Source of the DNA: Schleiferiaceae bacterium
GTDB taxonomy: Bacteria > Bacteroidota > Bacteroidia > Flavobacteriales > Schleiferiaceae
Reading direction: 5' to 3'
DNA: 6,557 nucleotides
NCBI GenBank assembly: GCA_025210575.1
Contig: JAOARK010000559.1
Span: 1-6,557 of the forward strand
The notes under the pieces were generated by a model that had not been told where the DNA came from, did not search any database, and worked only from the letters and a program-made list of their open reading frames with translations. A program made the position numbers and the translations under genes. Shown in pieces: positions 6,015 through 6,557 of the stretch; the stretch's first letter is position 1; every line of letters begins with the position of its first letter.

Positions 6015-6557
6015 ATGGCTGGAAAAGTTTTAATAGATGCACATCACCTTAAGGTTATGCTCAACCGCTTGTGCTGTCAGCTAATAGAAAACCATGACGA
6101 TTTTAAAGATACCGTGCTCATAGGTTTACAACCTAGGGGTGTGCAAGTAGCCAAAAGGCTAGTAGAATTGTTAGAAGGCGATTATGGTTGTAAGGAGCTG
6201 AAACTTGGTTTTCTGGATATTACTTTCTTTCGAGATGATTTTGGAAGAAGAAAAGAACCTCTTCAAGCGAATCAAACGCAAATCGATTTTCTAGTTGAAG
6301 ATAAAAAGGTAGTCTTTATAGACGATGTGTTATACACCGGTAGAAGTGTAAGGGCAGCCTTAGATGCCATTCACTCCTTTGGCCGACCAAGAAATATTGA
6401 ACTAATGGTTCTCATAGACCGAAGGTTTAGTAGAGATCTCCCTAAACAGCCCAACTATTCTGGAGCAAGGGTTGATGCCATTGAAAGCGAGCGCGTAGTG
6501 GTTGATTGGAAAGAAACCGAAGGTGAAGACGTAATAACGATAACAAACGAGCATACA
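6015..6557 (+). CDS. pyrR: PyrR phosphoribosyltransferase (3' end cut by window)
   Basis: Translation from the ATG at 6015 gives 181 codons open to the window edge, close to the usual PyrR length of about 180, so only the last few codons and the stop should be missing. The frame is closed upstream by TAA at 6003-6005. Diagnostic parts are GLQPRGVQVAKRL (37-49), the FFRDDFGRR block (71-79, matching the PyrR FYRDD motif), the PRPP-binding loop VVFIDDVLYTGRS (99-111) and LIDRRFSRDLP (133-143), which corresponds to the DRGHRELP region of PyrR. In Gram-positive bacteria PyrR binds pyr mRNA in response to UMP/UTP to control attenuation, and it also has uracil phosphoribosyltransferase activity (uracil + PRPP to UMP). 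Whether the RNA-binding role holds here is not shown. A pyrB gene often follows in Bacteroidota, but lies beyond this window if present. Confidence 0.93.
   Translation, partial: MAGKVLIDAHHLKVMLNRLCCQLIENHDDFKDTVLIGLQPRGVQVAKRLVELLEGDYGCKELKLGFLDITFFRDDFGRRKEPLQANQTQIDFLVEDKKVVFIDDVLYTGRSVRAALDAIHSFGRPRNIELMVLIDRRFSRDLPKQPNYSGARVDAIESERVVVDWKETEGEDVITITNEHT

Noticed and set aside
1..6557. Mobile element, CRISPR array, toxin-antitoxin or defence system
   Set aside because: No transposase, integrase, regularly spaced repeats, terminal inverted repeats, tRNA-linked attachment site or known defence domain was seen; gene content and composition look uniform and chromosomal.

Overview
The window looks like chromosomal DNA from a member of the Bacteroidota, most likely a flavobacterium-type bacterium. 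It is AT-rich, shows no clear Shine-Dalgarno sequences, and has matches to the Bacteroidota promoter element TAnnTTTG upstream of three genes (at 3192-3199, 5845-5852 and 5978-5985). It also encodes two lipoproteins and products of typical Bacteroidota character. The taxonomic call is inference from these traits, not from a marker gene.

Layout from left to right. A short possible end of a rightward gene (2-43) runs into a bidirectional terminator (45-70). Five leftward genes follow. A signal-less BtuF-like metal-receptor protein (70-843) overlaps by 8 nt the gene before it in transcription, a lipoprotein alpha/beta hydrolase (836-1753). A strong hairpin (1761-1790) separates these from a cystathionine beta-synthase-type enzyme with two C-terminal CBS motifs (1812-3173). 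A second terminator (3224-3248) lies before a secreted thioredoxin-fold protein with a long helical C-terminal region (3269-4456). A third terminator (4606-4641) lies before a lipoprotein with a His-rich tether and a TolB/PD40-type beta-propeller (4663-5811). After a 203-bp divergent promoter region, pyrR (from 6015) runs rightward and leaves the window after 181 codons without a stop.

Each leftward gene or gene pair is bounded by its own hairpin, so the region reads as four independent leftward transcription units and one rightward unit. The only clear translational link is between the hydrolase and the BtuF-like protein. Functions are mixed: sulfur amino-acid metabolism, envelope thiol chemistry, a surface or periplasmic propeller lipoprotein, an esterase-like lipoprotein and pyrimidine salvage or regulation. 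Nothing points to a mobile element, CRISPR array, defence island, tRNA or rRNA.

I did not find convincing evidence of a new multi-gene system. The observations most worth checking are the terminator hairpin 7 nt from the hydrolase start codon, the His-rich tether and conserved-looking cysteines of the propeller lipoprotein, and the pairing of a lipoprotein hydrolase with a receptor-like protein that has no export signal.
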